From NCBI GenBank assembly GCA_965224065.1, contig CBDCYF010000005.1:3100001-3164000 (forward strand): a DNA stretch of 64,000 nucleotides, in the 5' to 3' direction. The stretch is from JAOTZA01 sp965224065 (GTDB taxonomy: Bacteria; Acidobacteriota; Thermoanaerobaculia; Multivoradales; JAHEKO01). The notes under the pieces are model-generated. The model saw only the letters and a program-made list of their open reading frames with translations, was not told the origin of the DNA and ran no database searches. Both the position numbers and the translations under genes were made by a program. Below are positions 1 to 10,917 of the stretch, piece after piece; within the stretch, counting starts at the first letter, position 1, and each line of letters opens with the position of its first letter.

Positions 1-1
1 T

Positions 2-1471
2 CATGTCTCTCGGGCCCGTTCTGCCTATCGCGTGGCGACGGCGATCGGTCGTAGCGATCCACGCGCCTACGCAGGCCTGTGCCGGGCCTCGAGCCTGATG
101 CTCAACCGCGGTCTGCTGACCGGGGAGGAAAGCACGACGGTGATGGAGGAAGCCGAGCGCGCCTGCCAAAAAGCGCTCGAGATTTCTCCCGGCTCGGAAG
201 GGGCGCTGAGCATCCTGGCGGCGACCTATTTCTTTGCCGCCCAAGATGCCTGGGACCGGGGCAAGGACGCGGCCGCTTTTTTGGAGAAAGCCGAAAAAGC
301 GGCGGAGGAAGGGCTGGCCGCGAATCCGGAGTCGGCCGGGTTGCAACGCACGCTCGTCCGCGTACTTTGGCGAAAGGCTGTGGAGATACAGCAGCGGGGC
401 AGGGACCCGACCGCAGCCTTCGCGCGAGGCCGGGAGATCGCGGAAAGGCTGGTTGCGGCAGATCTGCCGGCGGTGGCGGACCTGCAGGCATTTGTTCTTC
501 TCGTCATGGATCAGGCGATGCACCTGGAGAGCAAGGGGCACGCGTCTGTACAAACTCTCCAGCGAGGCATCGAGGTCTCCGAGCGGTCCATCGAGATCCA
601 GGCGAGCGCGGCGGGCTGGGCAAATCTCGCAATCTTCCACTACCTCCTGGGCAGTTATGAGTCCGATCATGGACTCGATCCGGGGCCGAGTGTTCGTGCC
701 GGCCTCGAAGCAATCGGCAAAGGCGTAGAACAGCTTCCCGGGCACCCGGCGATCCTGAGGGTACTGGGAAACCTGAACGAAGTGGGACTCCGCCATGCGG
801 TGCGGACGGGCGGAGACGGAGCGGGGTTTCTGGCCAAGGGCAGGAAAGCGTTTGAGGCCGCCGCAGAGGCGGATCCGGATTTCGTCTGGGCCAAAGTCGA
901 CCTTTTGCTGCTCGAGCTGGTCAACGCGAGAGCCAGCGTGGAGCGCGGGGAAGCGCCGCGCTGGTGGCTGGCTAACGCCGCTCGGATCTTGCGCCGGTTG
1001 GAGTCCGCCGACGATGTGAAGGCCGACTACTATTTGCTCGCCGGGCGCGGGCAAATCGTGGAGGGCATGTGGGCGGAGCGCCGGGGCGCCTCCCCGGTCC
1101 GTGCGTGGGAGCGGGCGGAATCTTTTCTCGAACGGGCGGCGGGGCACAATTCGCTCGATGCCGCGGCGTACGCGGCGCTGGCGGAAGCCCGTTGGTTGCT
1201 CGCGCGCCGTTCTCCGCGCCGGACCGCTCTGGTGAGCGGGGGGCTCGAAGCGGCGGACCGGGCCCTGAAGCTCAAACCGGATCACGCCGAGGCTCTCATC
1301 ACCAGGGCGGGTCTTCTACGCTTGCGCGCGGCCCGGCGAGGCGAGAGCTCCGCCGATGAGCTACTGGTGGCAGCGGCCGGCGCCGAAGCCGAAGCCTGCG
1401 CGATCAATCGGTTTCTGCGGCCGCAGTGCGCCGGCGCCCTCTCCCCGGCGCCCTTCGCCGGGGCTCGATAG
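2..1471 (+). CDS. TPR-repeat protein, C-terminal part (5' truncated by window edge)
   Basis: The reading frame is open back to base 2, so the N-terminus lies outside the window; an internal GTG at 32 is possible but not needed. The 489 visible residues are almost all alpha-helical repeats rich in Ala, Leu and Glu, with TPR-like signatures such as ACQKALEISPGSEGAL and AADRALKLKPDHAEAL. No catalytic motif is visible. In Acidobacteriota, long C-terminal TPR arrays of this style often follow an N-terminal Ser/Thr kinase domain, so a receptor-like kinase is one possibility, but that part is not visible here. The last ~20 residues are low-complexity Pro/Ala. No partner can be assigned; the next genes encode exported DUF1566 proteins on the same strand after a 153-base gap. 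Confidence 0.75.
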   Translation, partial: HVSRARSAYRVATAIGRSDPRAYAGLCRASSLMLNRGLLTGEESTTVMEEAERACQKALEISPGSEGALSILAATYFFAAQDAWDRGKDAAAFLEKAEKAAEEGLAANPESAGLQRTLVRVLWRKAVEIQQRGRDPTAAFARGREIAERLVAADLPAVADLQAFVLLVMDQAMHLESKGHASVQTLQRGIEVSERSIEIQASAAGWANLAIFHYLLGSYESDHGLDPGPSVRAGLEAIGKGVEQLPGHPAILRVLGNLNEVGLRHAVRTGGDGAGFLAKGRKAFEAAAEADPDFVWAKVDLLLLELVNARASVERGEAPRWWLANAARILRRLESADDVKADYYLLAGRGQIVEGMWAERRGASPVRAWERAESFLERAAGHNSLDAAAYAALAEARWLLARRSPRRTALVSGGLEAADRALKLKPDHAEALITRAGLLRLRAARRGESSADELLVAAAGAEAEACAINRFLRPQCAGALSPAPFAGAR

Positions 1472-1624
1472 CTCGAAACCAGCTCCGGTCGCCGCCGCAG
1501 CCACCGCTTGGCCGCCGGAGGGGGACACGGGCGTCCCGGGCTCTCTGAAGAAAGTTGGCGGTTGCCGGCTCGTTTTGTCGATTTTTCTAAGTAGGGGAGA
1601 AACCCAGAACGACAGGAGGTGTTG

Positions 1625-2254
1625 ATGAAGGATAAAAACGGTCGGGTTCTGGTTTTTGGTTTGCTCTTGGCGTTGCTTCCGCCGGTTTCGGCGTTTGCCG
1701 GAGAGGGGTTGGCGGCACTGCAGACCGCGGATCCTGCCTGCCCCGACGACAGCGGCGACATCTATGTCGACTGCGAGAACGGCACGGTCACCGACAACCG
1801 CACGGGCTTGGTGTGGCTTGCCGACGCCACTTGTTGGGACGTCGGTATGACATGGGAAGAGGCCAAAGAGATCGTGGCGGGCCTGTCGGACATTCCGCCC
1901 GGCTCCGCGGCCGCCAACGACGACTGCGGACTCTCCGATAACTCGTCGCCTGGTGAGTGGCGGCTGCCGTCTGTCAGTGAGTGGGAGGACATGATTTCCA
2001 ACGCGCTCGGCCAGGGCGGGGACCCCGACTGCACCGGCTTTGGCAAACTCGCGATTACCAATGACGCCGGAACCGCTTGCTGGTCGGCGGGCGGTAGCAG
2101 TTTTTCGGGACTGTACCTCGAAGGGACTCACTGGGCCTCCACGACGCAGCTCTCCAGCGCGACTGCCGCTTGGCGGATAAGCCTTCACACCGCCATGCTG
2201 CAGCCGGATTCCGGCAGCGGTCCGCAAGCGTGGCCCGTGCGAGGCGGTCAATGA
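1625..2254 (+). CDS. Exported DUF1566 (Lcl C-terminal domain) protein, copy 1 of 3
   Basis: A 209-residue protein with an N-terminal signal peptide (basic MKDKNGR, hydrophobic core to about residue 22, cleavage near AFAG) followed by one DUF1566/Lcl_C domain. Family hallmarks are the TVTDNRTGLVW strand, the GEWRLPSVSEWEDM segment and the terminal WPVRGG. Eight mature-region cysteines suggest disulphides and a periplasmic or surface location. The ATG at 1625 is chosen because AGGAGG (1614-1619) lies 5 bases upstream; an in-frame GTG at 1619 overlaps that ribosome site. It is the first of three tandem paralogues with 36-50 base gaps. The domain's biochemical role is unknown; it occurs in secreted and surface proteins. 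Confidence 0.9.
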   Translation: MKDKNGRVLVFGLLLALLPPVSAFAGEGLAALQTADPACPDDSGDIYVDCENGTVTDNRTGLVWLADATCWDVGMTWEEAKEIVAGLSDIPPGSAAANDDCGLSDNSSPGEWRLPSVSEWEDMISNALGQGGDPDCTGFGKLAITNDAGTACWSAGGSSFSGLYLEGTHWASTTQLSSATAAWRISLHTAMLQPDSGSGPQAWPVRGGQ

Positions 2255-2303
2255 CTAGGATGCCGATTCCGCTGGCCGCAATCATTCACGAAGGGGTTTC
2301 GAG

Positions 2304-2936
2304 ATGAAGAAGACCTACGCCCGGTACCTGGCACTCAGTGCGCTGCTGATGCAGATTTCTGCCGCTGCTTCCTTGGCCGGAGACGGTCTGGTTGCACTGC
2401 AGACGGCGGACCCATCATGCCCCGACAACAGCGGTGCGATCTACGTCGACTGTGAGAACGGTACCGTGACTGACAACCGCACCGGTCTGGTCTGGCTGGC
2501 CAACGCCAACTGCTGGACAGACCTCTCCTGGCGAGAGGCGATGGAAAGGGTCGCCGCCCTGGCCGACATCGCCAACGGCTCGGTGGCCGCCAACGACGAC
2601 TGCGGACTCTCCGACAACTCGTCGCCTGGGGAGTGGCGGCTGCCGTCTGTCAGCGAGTGGGAGGACATGATTTCCAACGCGCTCGGCCAGGGCGGGGACC
2701 CCGACTGCACGGGCGGCGGGTCCGGTCCCGCGATCACCAATGACGCCGGAACCGATTGCTGGCAGGCGGGCGGCAGCAGCTTCTCCAATGTCCTGTCGGG
2801 CCCCTACTGGGCAGCGACCACGGTGGAATCGACTCCCAATTACGCATGGAGCAACTTCCTACTAACCGGCACCGTCACCGATCTGTTCGAGAAAACGGAT
2901 CGCTACCGGGTCTGGCCGGTGCGTGGCGGACAGTAG
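2304..2936 (+). CDS. Exported DUF1566 protein, copy 2 of 3
   Basis: A 210-residue paralogue of the preceding gene with its own signal peptide (MKKTYARYLALSALLMQ..., cleavage near SLAG) and the same DUF1566 domain. It begins 50 bases after copy 1. Between the NDDCGLSDNSSPGEW segment and GQGGDPDCTG it is essentially identical to copy 1 in protein and nearly identical in DNA, while the C-terminal third has diverged (SNVLSGPYWAATT in place of SGLYLEGTHWAST). That pattern suggests duplication with later gene conversion. The cysteines are conserved. Function is unknown; an extracytoplasmic location is inferred from the signal peptide. Confidence 0.9.
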   Translation: MKKTYARYLALSALLMQISAAASLAGDGLVALQTADPSCPDNSGAIYVDCENGTVTDNRTGLVWLANANCWTDLSWREAMERVAALADIANGSVAANDDCGLSDNSSPGEWRLPSVSEWEDMISNALGQGGDPDCTGGGSGPAITNDAGTDCWQAGGSSFSNVLSGPYWAATTVESTPNYAWSNFLLTGTVTDLFEKTDRYRVWPVRGGQ

Positions 2937-2972
2937 CGGCTCTAGCGCAAGGAGCAACCCAAGGAGCAATCG

Positions 2973-3602
2973 ATGAAGAGCAAGTACCTGAGCACATTAC
3001 TCTCGGCCGCGGTCTGCATGGTGATCTCGCCGGTCGCCGGCCGCGCGGGAAACGGGCTCGCCGCTCTCCAAACCGGCGACCCATCCTGCGGCGACGACAC
3101 TGGGGCGATCTACGTCGACTGCGAGAACGGCACCGTAACCGACAACCGCACCGGTCTGATATGGCTGGCCAACGCCAACTGTTGGCAGGACCTGGATTGG
3201 CACGACGCGATGGCCGCCGTCGCCGGCCTCTCCGACATCCCGAACGGTACCGCCGGAGCCAACGACGACTGCGGGCTCGACGACGGCTCATCGCCCGGCG
3301 AATGGCGCCTGCCGTCCATCGACGAGTGGGAGGCGATGATCGACGACGCGCTCGGCCAAGGAGGCGATCCCGACTGCCTGGCGGCGGGTGGCCCCACAAT
3401 CACCAACGACGAAGGTACGGGCTGCTGGGGGTCCGTTGGCGGCAGTTTCTCGAACATACTGAACGCAAACTACTGGTCCACGACAACGGTGAAATCCTCG
3501 ACTTCAGATGCCTGGGACGTCCATCTCGGCTGGGCGACCATCAGCGATATGTTCGGTAAGAGCTCCACGGGCTTCGTCTGGCCAGTGAGGGGCGGGCAGT
3601 AG
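2973..3602 (+). CDS. Exported DUF1566 protein, copy 3 of 3
   Basis: A 209-residue third copy, 36 bases after copy 2, with a signal peptide (MKSKYLSTLLSAAVCMV...) and one DUF1566 domain. It keeps the TVTDNRTGLIWLANANCW and GEWRLPSIDEWEAM blocks and the terminal WPVRGGQ, but is more diverged than copies 1 and 2 (DDGSSPGEW for DNSSPGEW; IDDALGQGGDPDCL for ISNALGQGGDPDCT). A purine-rich AAGGAG stretch precedes the ATG. It is probably co-transcribed with the other two. The rRNA promoter region starts about 28 bases after its stop, and no clear terminator lies between. Confidence 0.9.
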   Translation: MKSKYLSTLLSAAVCMVISPVAGRAGNGLAALQTGDPSCGDDTGAIYVDCENGTVTDNRTGLIWLANANCWQDLDWHDAMAAVAGLSDIPNGTAGANDDCGLDDGSSPGEWRLPSIDEWEAMIDDALGQGGDPDCLAAGGPTITNDEGTGCWGSVGGSFSNILNANYWSTTTVKSSTSDAWDVHLGWATISDMFGKSSTGFVWPVRGGQ

Positions 3603-3630
3603 CGAGGGAAACCGGGTTCCGGGCGGTCCC

Positions 3631-3659
3631 TTGACACGGCTCGGCGAACCCCCTACACT
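3631..3659 (+). promoter_or_regulatory. rrn promoter P1 (sigma-70 type)
   Basis: A perfect -35 TTGACA at 3631-3636, a 17-base spacer, and a -10-like TACACT at 3654-3659. It is the more upstream of two candidates for the rRNA operon and lies just after the third DUF1566 gene. The call rests on the sequence match and position only. Confidence 0.6.
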
Positions 3660-3814
3660 CCCCATCCCGCCGCGAGGCGGCCCCTCTTTGACAGGCGCTT
3701 TTCGGTCCGGATCGAGTTCTCGACCCCCAAGTCTCCTCGATTCAGCGGCTTGCCGCAGGCGACTCGTAAAGGCGCCTAAGTCCCGAATCAGCCCGAGAAA
3801 ACAGGCCTTCTGCG

Positions 3815-3844
3815 TTGACAGGGGGCGTGTTTTTCCAGTAGATT
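3815..3844 (+). promoter_or_regulatory. rrn promoter P2 (sigma-70 type)
   Basis: A perfect TTGACA at 3815-3820, an 18-base spacer and a TAGATT -10 at 3839-3844. The tandem arrangement with P1 and the location about 210 bases upstream of 16S match usual rRNA operon promoters. Confidence 0.6.
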
Positions 3845-3885
3845 CGTAGGTCGCCCCCTAGGGGCGGTGAGGGTGCGTGCGTCGG

Positions 3886-3898
3886 TTCTTTGAAAACT
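3886..3898 (+). promoter_or_regulatory. boxA antitermination motif upstream of 16S
   Basis: TTCTTTGAAAACT resembles bacterial boxA (TGCTCTTTAACA type), the RNA site for NusB/NusE during rRNA antitermination. Similar motifs recur before 23S and before 5S in this operon. Confidence 0.6.
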
Positions 3899-4055
3899 GA
3901 ATAGAGGAAGGAGTCAACGTCAACTCCTTCGCTGAAGGTCCATCTCCGGATGGGCCGGAAGCGGACGCTTACGGTCCGTCACCCGCGGGCCGGAAGCACA
4001 TTTTTCAAAAAACGACCGTCGTCGGTCTTAGCCGGCCGGTGGCGGTTCAGGTTTC

Positions 4056-5622
<1,567 letters not shown>

Positions 5623-5815
5623 TTTTGGCACTGCTTTGGTGGAAGCGGCCGGCCTCCGGGCCGAACGCAAGAAGCCCGAGCACCCAACACCTAGGTCAAT
5701 CGTTGATTACCGACTCGTGTTTGCGAGTTGGACTCAGGGTCGATCGAGCGGTGACTCGAGAGATCACTTCCTCTGTTCAGTTTCCAGGGAACCGGCGCGT
5801 TTCCCGCGTCCCCGC

Positions 5816-5892
<77 letters not shown>

Positions 5893-5927
5893 GCGTGAGC
5901 GCTTCGGCCGCTAAGAAAAGGCAAGAA

Positions 5928-6003
5928 GGGGCTGTAGCTCAGCTGGGAGAGCGCCGCCTTTGCAAGGCGGAGGTCGTCGGTTCGAAACCGATCAGCTCCA
6001 CCA
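5928..6003 (+). tRNA. tRNA-Ala (TGC)
   Basis: A 76-base cloverleaf: acceptor GGGGCTG pairs with CAGCTCC (one G-U), anticodon loop TTTGCAA gives TGC, the T loop is GGTTCGAAACC, and CCA is encoded. It lies 35 bases after tRNA-Ile in the same spacer. Confidence 0.97.
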
Positions 6004-6065
6004 AGACCGGAGCTGGGTTCTTTTGAAAGTTTGATTTATGCCGATCGAGAGATCGGCTTTCGACA

Positions 6066-6079
6066 GCTCTTTGACAACT
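6066..6079 (+). promoter_or_regulatory. boxA antitermination motif upstream of 23S
   Basis: GCTCTTTGACAACT is close to the boxA consensus and occupies the usual spacer position about 67 bases before 23S. Confidence 0.6.
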
Positions 6080-6672
6080 GAATCGGGTCATAGGCGAAAG
6101 GATTCGCCGTAAGATAAATCACTCAAGTTTGCAAAAATTGACTTTGGTCAAGCTACTAAGGGTGCACGGTGGATGCCTTGGCGCAGAGAGGCGACGAAGG
6201 ACGTGGCAAGCTGCGATAAGCCTCGGGGAGCCGCAAACAGGCTTTGATCCGGGGATGTCCGAATGGGGAAACCCGGCAGAGGTCATGCTCTGTCATCCCG
6301 GAGTGAACGCATAGCTCCGTGGAAGCGAACGAGGGGAAGTGAACCATCTCAGTACCCTCAGGAAAAGAAAGCAACCGCGATTCCGTTAGTAGCGGCGAGC
6401 GAAAGCGGATCAGCCTAAACCGAAGAAGTGCCAAGCCCGTAGGCGTTGCTTCTTCGGGGTCGTGGGATGTTGCTGGATCCGGTTACGGACGGATCGGGGA
6501 GTTACAAATCATCAGCCTAGTCGAAGGTCTCTGGAACGAGCGGCCATAGAAGGTGAAAGCCCTGTAGACAAAAGGTTCGATGACTCCCTGGCAGCACTCC
6601 CAAGTACCACGGGACACGAGAAACCCTGTGGGAATTCGGGTGGACCATCACCCAAGGCTACATACTCCTCTG

Positions 6673-6735
<63 letters not shown>

Positions 6736-6795
6736 AAGTACCTGAAACCGTGTATCTACAAGCAGTGGAAGCGCTATGGTCTTCGGACAACGCGC

Positions 6796-6829
<34 letters not shown>

Positions 6830-6861
6830 TACTGTCAGTGGCAAGGCGAAGCGACGTGCAG

Positions 6862-6892
<31 letters not shown>

Positions 6893-8023
6893 ATCGAGTC
6901 ACTGGGAGTAGACGCGAATCGAAGTGATCTACCCATGGCCAGGGTGAAGCTGAGGTAACACTCAGTGGAGGCCCGCACCTGTGTCGGTTGAAAACGGCTT
7001 GGATGAGTTGTGGGTAGGGGTGAAAGGCCAATCAAACTTCGTAATAGCTCGTACTCTTCGAAATAGCTTTAGGGCTAGCCTCGTGGATTGCATCGCGGAG
7101 GTAGAGCACTGGATGGACTAGGGTCCCTCCCAGGATACCGAATCCAACCAAACTCCGAATGCCGTAGATGTGTACCACGGGAGTCAGACTGCGGGGGATA
7201 AGCTCCGTAGTCGAGAGGGAAACAGCCCAGACCGCCAGCTAAGGTCCCCAAATATCAGCTAAGTGGAGAAGGAGGTGGAGACGCCCAGACAGCCAGGAGG
7301 TTGGCTTAGAGGCAGCCATCCTTTAAAGAAAGCGTAACAGCTCACTGGTCAAGTGGCTCTGCGCCGAAAATTCATCGGGGCTCAAGCTGATTACCGAAGC
7401 TGCGGATCTCGCGAGACCCTTCGGGGTCTCGGAGGTGGTAGAAGAGCATTCTGTGTGCGTAGAAGGTGGACCGAAAGGACCATTGGAGTGCACGGAAGAG
7501 ACCCTGCCGGCACAAGTAGCGATAAAGCAGGTGAGAACCCTGCTCGCCGTAAGTCTAAGGTTTCCTGAGCAAGGCCAATCCGCTCAGGGTCAGTCGGTCC
7601 CTAAGGCGAGGCTGAAAAGCGTAGTCGATGGGAAACAGGTTAATATTCCTGTACCGCTCTGATTTCGTTTGTACGATGGGGTGACGCAGGAGGATAGTCC
7701 GGCCTACCATTGGATGTGTAGGTTCAAGCGTGTAGAGGGAAGCGATAGGAAAATCCGTCGCTTCTTAACCTTGAGACGCGATGTCGAAGCCTTCGGGCAA
7801 CAAAGCGGGTAATTCCATGCTGCCAAGAAAAACCTCTAAGGAGAGATCAGGGTGACCGTACCGCAAACGGACACACGTAGACGGGGAGAGGATCCCAAGG
7901 CGCTTGAGTGATCCCTTGTGAAGGAACTCGGCAAATTAACACCGTAACTTCGGGAGAAGGTGTGCCGCTGGGGGTGATGAGACTTGCTCTCTGAGCTCTT
8001 GGCGGTCGCAGTGACCAGGCCCA

Positions 8024-8055
<32 letters not shown>

Positions 8056-8137
8056 AAAGTCGAAAACGACGTATAGGGTCTGACGCCTGCCCGGTGCCGG
8101 AAGGTTAAGAGGAAGGGTTAGCCCTCGGGCGAAGCTC

Positions 8138-8173
<36 letters not shown>

Positions 8174-8450
8174 GAAACCGTTGTAGTTACGTAAATAAAT
8201 CTGGCTAAATGCTGGAACATCCGAGGATCCTCCGCTACTCGTCGTCGCAAGACGGCAGTGACAATGCGTGAGGTGCGGACAATCAGCAGGAAAGACTCGA
8301 GTGGATCTCGAGAATCCTCAGAGACTGTACGCCAGACTTCTCTAGTGAAATCCGTCTAGTAGAAGATGAGACAGTCCGACCTGCATGGCGACATGCAGAG
8401 CGTGGCAGAAATGACTGCGCCCGCCGCGCGAGCGGTGAGTAACAAATGCG
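8174..8450 (+). ncRNA. Group I intron at 23S position L1917 (no ORF)
   Basis: A 277-base insertion sits between exon GTAACTAT (ending at U1917) and AACGGTCC. The internal guide sequence GTAGTTAC (8183-8190) pairs with all eight exon bases 8166-8173, ending in the U-G pair expected at a group I 5' splice site. Core elements are visible: a Q-like CAATCAGCAGGAAAG (8280-8294), an R-like segment with GACTGT (8323-8328), and an S-like segment with ACAGTC (8371-8376). The last two pair to form P7. A CTCGAG-TGGAT-CTCGAG hairpin is also present. The intron ends in a canonical G (8450). It has no coding frame and looks like a minimal ribozyme of the kind found in bacterial tRNA and rRNA genes. Removal should be by self-splicing. 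Confidence 0.88.
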
Positions 8451-9174
<724 letters not shown>

Positions 9175-9453
9175 AAGTTCCGACCTGCACGAATGGCGTA
9201 ACGATCTGGGCACTGTCTCCACAAGGGGCTCAGCGAATCTGTAGTACCGGTGAAGATGCCGGTTACCCGCATAAAGACGGAAAGACCCTGTGCACCTTTA
9301 CTATAACTTGGCATTGAACCCCGGTGCGGTATGTGTAGGATAGGTGGGAGGCTTTGAAGCCGGAGCGCTAGCTTCGGTGGAGCCAATGGTGAAATACCAC
9401 CCTTATCGTATTGGAGTTCTAACCTAGGCCCGTGAACCGGGTCGGGGACACTG

Positions 9454-9487
<34 letters not shown>

Positions 9488-9647
9488 CAAAAAGTAACGG
9501 AGGCGCGCGAAGGTTCCCTCAGGCTGATTGGAAACCAGCCGTAGAGTGTAAGAGCAGAAGGGAGCTTGACTGCGAGACCTACAAGTCGAGCAGGTACGAA
9601 AGTAGGCTCTAGTGATCCGGTGGTTCCGTATGGAAGGGCCATCGCTA

Positions 9648-9696
<49 letters not shown>

Positions 9697-9700
9697 TCAC

Positions 9701-9755
<55 letters not shown>

Positions 9756-9756
9756 C

Positions 9757-9810
<54 letters not shown>

Positions 9811-9866
9811 GAACGTCGTGAGACAGTTCGGTCCCTATCTTATGTGGGCGTAGGAGACTTGAAGGG

Positions 9867-9911
<45 letters not shown>

Positions 9912-9958
9912 CACCAGTTGTCGCGCCAGCGGCACAGCTGGGTAGCTATGTTCGGAAA

Positions 9959-9992
<34 letters not shown>

Positions 9993-10180
9993 CCCCTGAG
10001 ATGAGGTCTCCCTGAAGGGCCCTGGAAGATCACCAGGTTGATAGGCGGGATGTGTAAGCGCTGCGAGGCGTTGAGCTAACCCGTACTAATAGCCCGTTTG
10101 GCTTGACCATTTATGATTTATTTTCGGCGGATTCTTTCGTCGATGACCCGATACAGTTGCAAAGACCGGTCTGAAAACCA

Positions 10181-10194
10181 GTTCTTTAACAGTT
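10181..10194 (+). promoter_or_regulatory. boxA-like motif upstream of 5S
   Basis: GTTCTTTAACAGTT resembles boxA and sits in the 23S-5S spacer about 9 bases before the 5S stem. It is the third such motif in the operon. Confidence 0.45.
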
Positions 10195-10201
10195 AGAATT
10201 T

Positions 10202-10319
10202 TTCCGGTGGCAATGGCGAGGGGGAAACACCCGTTCCCATTCCGAACACGGCAGTTAAGCCCCTCAGCGCCGATGGTACTGCACTGGCAACGGTGTGGGA
10301 GAGTAGGTCGCCGCCGGGA
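10202..10319 (+). rRNA. rrf: 5S ribosomal RNA
   Basis: About 118 bases. Helix I forms between CCGGTGGC (10204-10211) and GCCGCCGG (10310-10317). The conserved CCCATTCCGAACACGG and GTGGGAGAGTAGGTCG segments are present. It lies 91 bases after 23S and just before a strong terminator. Confidence 0.95.
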
Positions 10320-10330
10320 GTTATTCACCG

Positions 10331-10364
10331 ACCCGCAATGCCGAAAGGCGTTGCGGGTTTTTTT
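10331..10364 (+). terminator. Rho-independent terminator of the rRNA operon
   Basis: An 11-bp stem CCCGCAATGCC / GGCGTTGCGGG with a GAAA tetraloop (10332-10357) is followed by seven T residues. It is the clearest terminator in the window and ends the rRNA transcript. Confidence 0.92.
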
Positions 10365-10394
10365 GTCTGTGCGCGGCGGGCGGTGACGCCAGGC

Positions 10395-10814
10395 TCAGGA
10401 GAGCGCCGGCGTGACGGAGATCTGGTATTCGATCATCGAGTCGGTCGGAAGAATCACCGAGCGCTCGACTCTGAGACAAAAGGCCGCCGGTGTGAGAAAG
10501 ACGATAAACGACTCGCTGGCGCCCAGTAGGGCGACCCGGGTGGGGGCGCAAACCCCCTCGCGGGGTCTTCCGATCGCGACTCTCAGCTCGGGGTTGTCGA
10601 TCGGTTCGCCGGTGTCGGCGGCAACGGCCGAAATCTCTTCGAGCAAGACTTCGATGGTACCGCTCGAGGTGAGATCGAAATCGTGATCTTGCTCGCTCTC
10701 CTCGGCTGTCAGGCTGCCGGGGAAGATCAGCCGGGTGTCGCCACCCAAGAACTCCGGCCCGCCGTCGTCGCAGGCGAGAACAAAGAGAAGCGAGAAGAGA
10801 GCAAGGCGCCTCAT
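10395..10814 (-). CDS. Small putative lipoprotein
   Basis: A 139-residue protein. The start at 10814 gives a compact signal peptide, MRRLALFSLLFVLAC, with Cys15 in a lipobox-like FVLAC context; the frame is open further upstream but that part is basic and unlikely. The mature part has a short Asp/Gly-rich tether and then a probable beta-rich domain with no recognised family. Two later cysteines may form a disulphide. It is divergent from the UbiB-like gene, with the starts 103 bases apart. Function is unknown; membrane-anchored periplasmic location is inferred. Confidence 0.7.
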   Translation of the reverse strand: MRRLALFSLLFVLACDDGGPEFLGGDTRLIFPGSLTAEESEQDHDFDLTSSGTIEVLLEEISAVAADTGEPIDNPELRVAIGRPREGVCAPTRVALLGASESFIVFLTPAAFCLRVERSVILPTDSMIEYQISVTPALS

Positions 10815-10917
10815 GGGGAGGGCATTGTATGCCAAGTCACAGCGGGATGGGGCTCGGCTACGGATCGCCCGCAGACCGGCGGAACCGAACGCGGTAGACT
10901 CTCTCGGGGTCGCTTCG

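Larger units (their letters stand above)
3603..4055 (+). other. rRNA operon promoter and leader region (non-coding)
   Basis: No gene is seen in these 453 bases. They hold two sigma-70-like promoters, a boxA motif and a small hairpin at 3907-3930 (GAAGGAGT pairing with ACTCCTTC), then a leader with further potential stems that probably pair with the 16S trailer for RNase III processing. Confidence 0.75.
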
